Part shown: positions 62,440 to 64,000 of the stretch, piece after piece
Layout: the number at the start of each line of letters is the position of its first letter
Numbering within the stretch: position 1 is the first letter of the stretch
Source: Closterium sp. Naga37s-1
Lineage: Eukaryota; Streptophyta; Zygnematophyceae; Desmidiales; Closteriaceae
Length of the DNA stretch: 64,000 nucleotides
Direction: 5' to 3'
NCBI GenBank assembly: GCA_947471745.1
Contig: CANJKZ010000409.1
Coordinates: 62,001 to 126,000, forward strand
Program-made: the position numbers and the translations under genes
The notes under the pieces: model-generated
Databases searched by the model: none
Seen by the model: only the letters and a program-made list of their open reading frames with translations
Told to the model about the DNA's origin: nothing

Positions 62440-64000
62440 AACGTGGCAGTCGCTTGGTAAGGAAGTCAGCTGCCATCTCGGTAGTGGGGCAGTACGCAAG
62501 GTCAACCTTGCCCTAGTCAATTTTGTCCTTGACGAAAAAAGTATCCAAGCGCGGTGTGCTTCGTGCGGTTCACGAACCTTGGCTTGTTCGCGATCTTGAT
62601 GGCACTCTGGTTGTCACAGTGAAGGCGAAAGGTGGGCGAAGTTGGAATTTTTTCTTCCTGCAGCAGTTCCTGCAGGTACAGACCTTCGCAAACTGCAGCT
62701 GTCACGGCGATGTACTCCTGCTTCTGTGAGTTTCAGGAGATTGGTCCTGTTGACTCCAGGCTAAAAAACGAAGCCGATTCGTGACCGTCGATTCGCAGGA
62801 TCAGCGGCATGATTTGCGTCCACGTAGCCGTTGAGGTTGAAGGAGGTTGTCGTCAGCGTGGAGTAGGAGAGCCCGATGTCAAGTGTGGAGATGAAGTACT
62901 GCAGGGCGCGCTCCAGGTCCAGCTGGTTCTCGGCTACTGGCTTGTGGGAGTACTGTGCCAGTTGGCTGGCGATGTACGAAAGGTCGGGTCGGCAGGTGAC
63001 AGAAGCAAACAACAAGCACCCCAGTTTCTGTTGGTACAGTTGGAGTCCTGCGGGTGACAGAGGTTTGTTGTCCGGTTTGTAGTTGGCGCTGGGGTTGCGA
63101 TAGGGAGTTGAGAGTGGTGCGGGCGAAATGTTGAAACGCTCCCCCAGCTGCTCTGCGTACTTGGAAGCTGACAGATGGATTGCTTCTGGCGCGTAGGTGA
63201 TGTTCAGTCCCAGAAACTGCGTGACATTGTGGTTGATGGTGATATCAACGCGCTGCGCCAGGTTCTCCTCGAACTGATTGTGTTTGTTGCAGGTGCCGGT
63301 GTACAGCAGGTCGTCGACGTAGATTGTCAGGAGAATGTAATCGCCGTTGAAGTGAAGGCGGTACAGTCCCAGGTCGTGCGGCAGCTGCCTGAAGCCGCTT
63401 TCCAGAAGGATCTTGTAGAGGTGCTGTTGCAAGAGACGCGGTGCCTGCTTTATCCCGTACAGGGATTTCTTCAGTTGGCTGACCCTGGGGTCTCCTTTCC
63501 CGTAGGTGTGTGGCTGTTCCACGAAGATTGTAGCATCGACCAACGCATATAGGAATGCGTTCTTGACGTCGATCTGCCACAGTGGTAGATGCTTAGCGGC
63601 AGCGATGGCGAGGAGAATCCTCACAGAGGTATGACAATTGACGGGGGTGAAGGTCTGGTCGAAGTCAATGCCATGACGCTTATCGTAGCCATGTATGACC
63701 CAGCGTGCTTTAAAGCGTTCGATCGTTCCATCAGCGTTGGTTTTCAAGCGAAAAAAAAAAAAAAAAATATCCTCCACTTAGCACCCTTCTCCCCTTCACT
63801 GCTGCACGATCGACTAGGACCCACGTGTCACGTGATTCCAGCGCCTTCAGCTCCGCGTCCATAGCTGCGCGCCACTCTTTGGCATGGGGGCCGGTTAGGG
63901 CCTGGCGCGGATTCTTGGGCTCGACGGCGCGCGTGAGAGTGGTGACTGACGTGTGTAGGCCAAGAAGTTGTAGTCCTGTGACATTTGGGGCTCTTTCGGC
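62440..64000 (-). pseudogene. Copia D Pol: RT and RNase H
   Basis: From the right: NPRQALTGPHAKEWRAAMDAELKALE (about 63835-63920), a poly-Phe stretch from a T17 run (plus-strand A run 63751-63767), FKARWVIHGYDKRHGIDFDQTF, LLTIYVDDLLYTGT (RT catalytic YVDD, near 63315-63350), and SRIGFVF; a frameshift lies in a T run near 62760-62775 and a Trp-to-stop change just after it. RNase H continues with QEYIAVTAAVCEGLYLQEL and RLHCDNQSAIKIANKPRFVN (62530-62720). RT core is intact over 338 codons (62761-63777). Confidence 0.88.

Larger units (their letters stand above)
61956..64000 (-). mobile_element. Copia element D, 3' half (continues beyond window)
   Basis: Minus strand: 3' LTR 61956-62365, polypurine tract (complement of 62366-62376, CTCCCCTTCATT), RNase H, RT and the integrase-RT spacer, running off the window at 64000. 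The LTR matches that of B. Inserted into relic E. Confidence 0.9.

Noticed and set aside
17986..64000. Copia B (5' half) and Copia D (3' half) as two parts of one split element
   Set aside because: Both read on the minus strand but in the wrong order (D's 3' half lies to the right of B's 5' LTR), so simple insertion cannot explain it; they are two copies of one family.

Overview
The window is nuclear DNA of a green-lineage eukaryote, most likely a streptophyte alga (possibly Zygnematophyceae). This rests on one intron-bearing host gene for a plant-type CDPK/PEPRK-like protein kinase, Copia elements primed by a TGGTATCA-type site, a chromodomain Ty3/Gypsy element, and a short TTTAGGG telomere-type tract. 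The taxon is an inference. About 80% of the window is transposable-element DNA, much of it nested.

Layout: 1-9.85 kb is a minus-strand Copia element (A) split by a full-length plus-strand Copia element (element 1, 532-7490, 5-bp target duplication). 9.9-11.6 kb is a decayed plus-strand Copia tail and LTR into which a minus-strand chromodomain Gypsy element (C, 11.6-about 18 kb) inserted; C itself carries a 995-bp TG...CA insertion with its own target duplication. 18-21.9 kb is the 5' half of a minus-strand Copia (B). 22.95-33.4 kb is a 10.4-kb LTR element (F) with near-identical 273-bp LTRs; its interior is a Gag relic plus a 6.6-kb LINE with two open ORFs, a poly(A) tail and a 17-bp target duplication.

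The only convincing host gene lies at 34.2-44.4 kb on the plus strand: a 5-exon kinase gene of about 2715 codons with a giant low-complexity N-terminal region. It has tandemly repeated 5' splice sites after exon 2 and decayed duplicates of the catalytic-loop and activation-loop exons.

45.1-57.75 kb holds two more Copia copies (elements 2 and 3) fused head to tail, the junction LTRs being replaced by a (TAA)n tract. 58.5-64 kb is a graveyard: a Gypsy RT/RNase H relic, a Copia relic interrupted by a tandem tRNA-derived SINE, and a minus-strand Copia (D) of the same family as B.

The most unusual signals are: (i) an expanded Gag zinc motif, C-x13-C-x4-H-x4-C, with identical spacing in elements 1, 2 and 3; (ii) a repeated QLREW[YF] module present in both Gag and the integrase-RT linker of elements 1 and 3; (iii) a conserved pair of small hairpins in the 3' noncoding region of elements 1-3; (iv) recurrent CAG-to-TAG lesions; (v) the splice-donor minisatellite and duplicated exons of the kinase gene; (vi) a dispersed motif in element F that interrupts its zinc knuckle.
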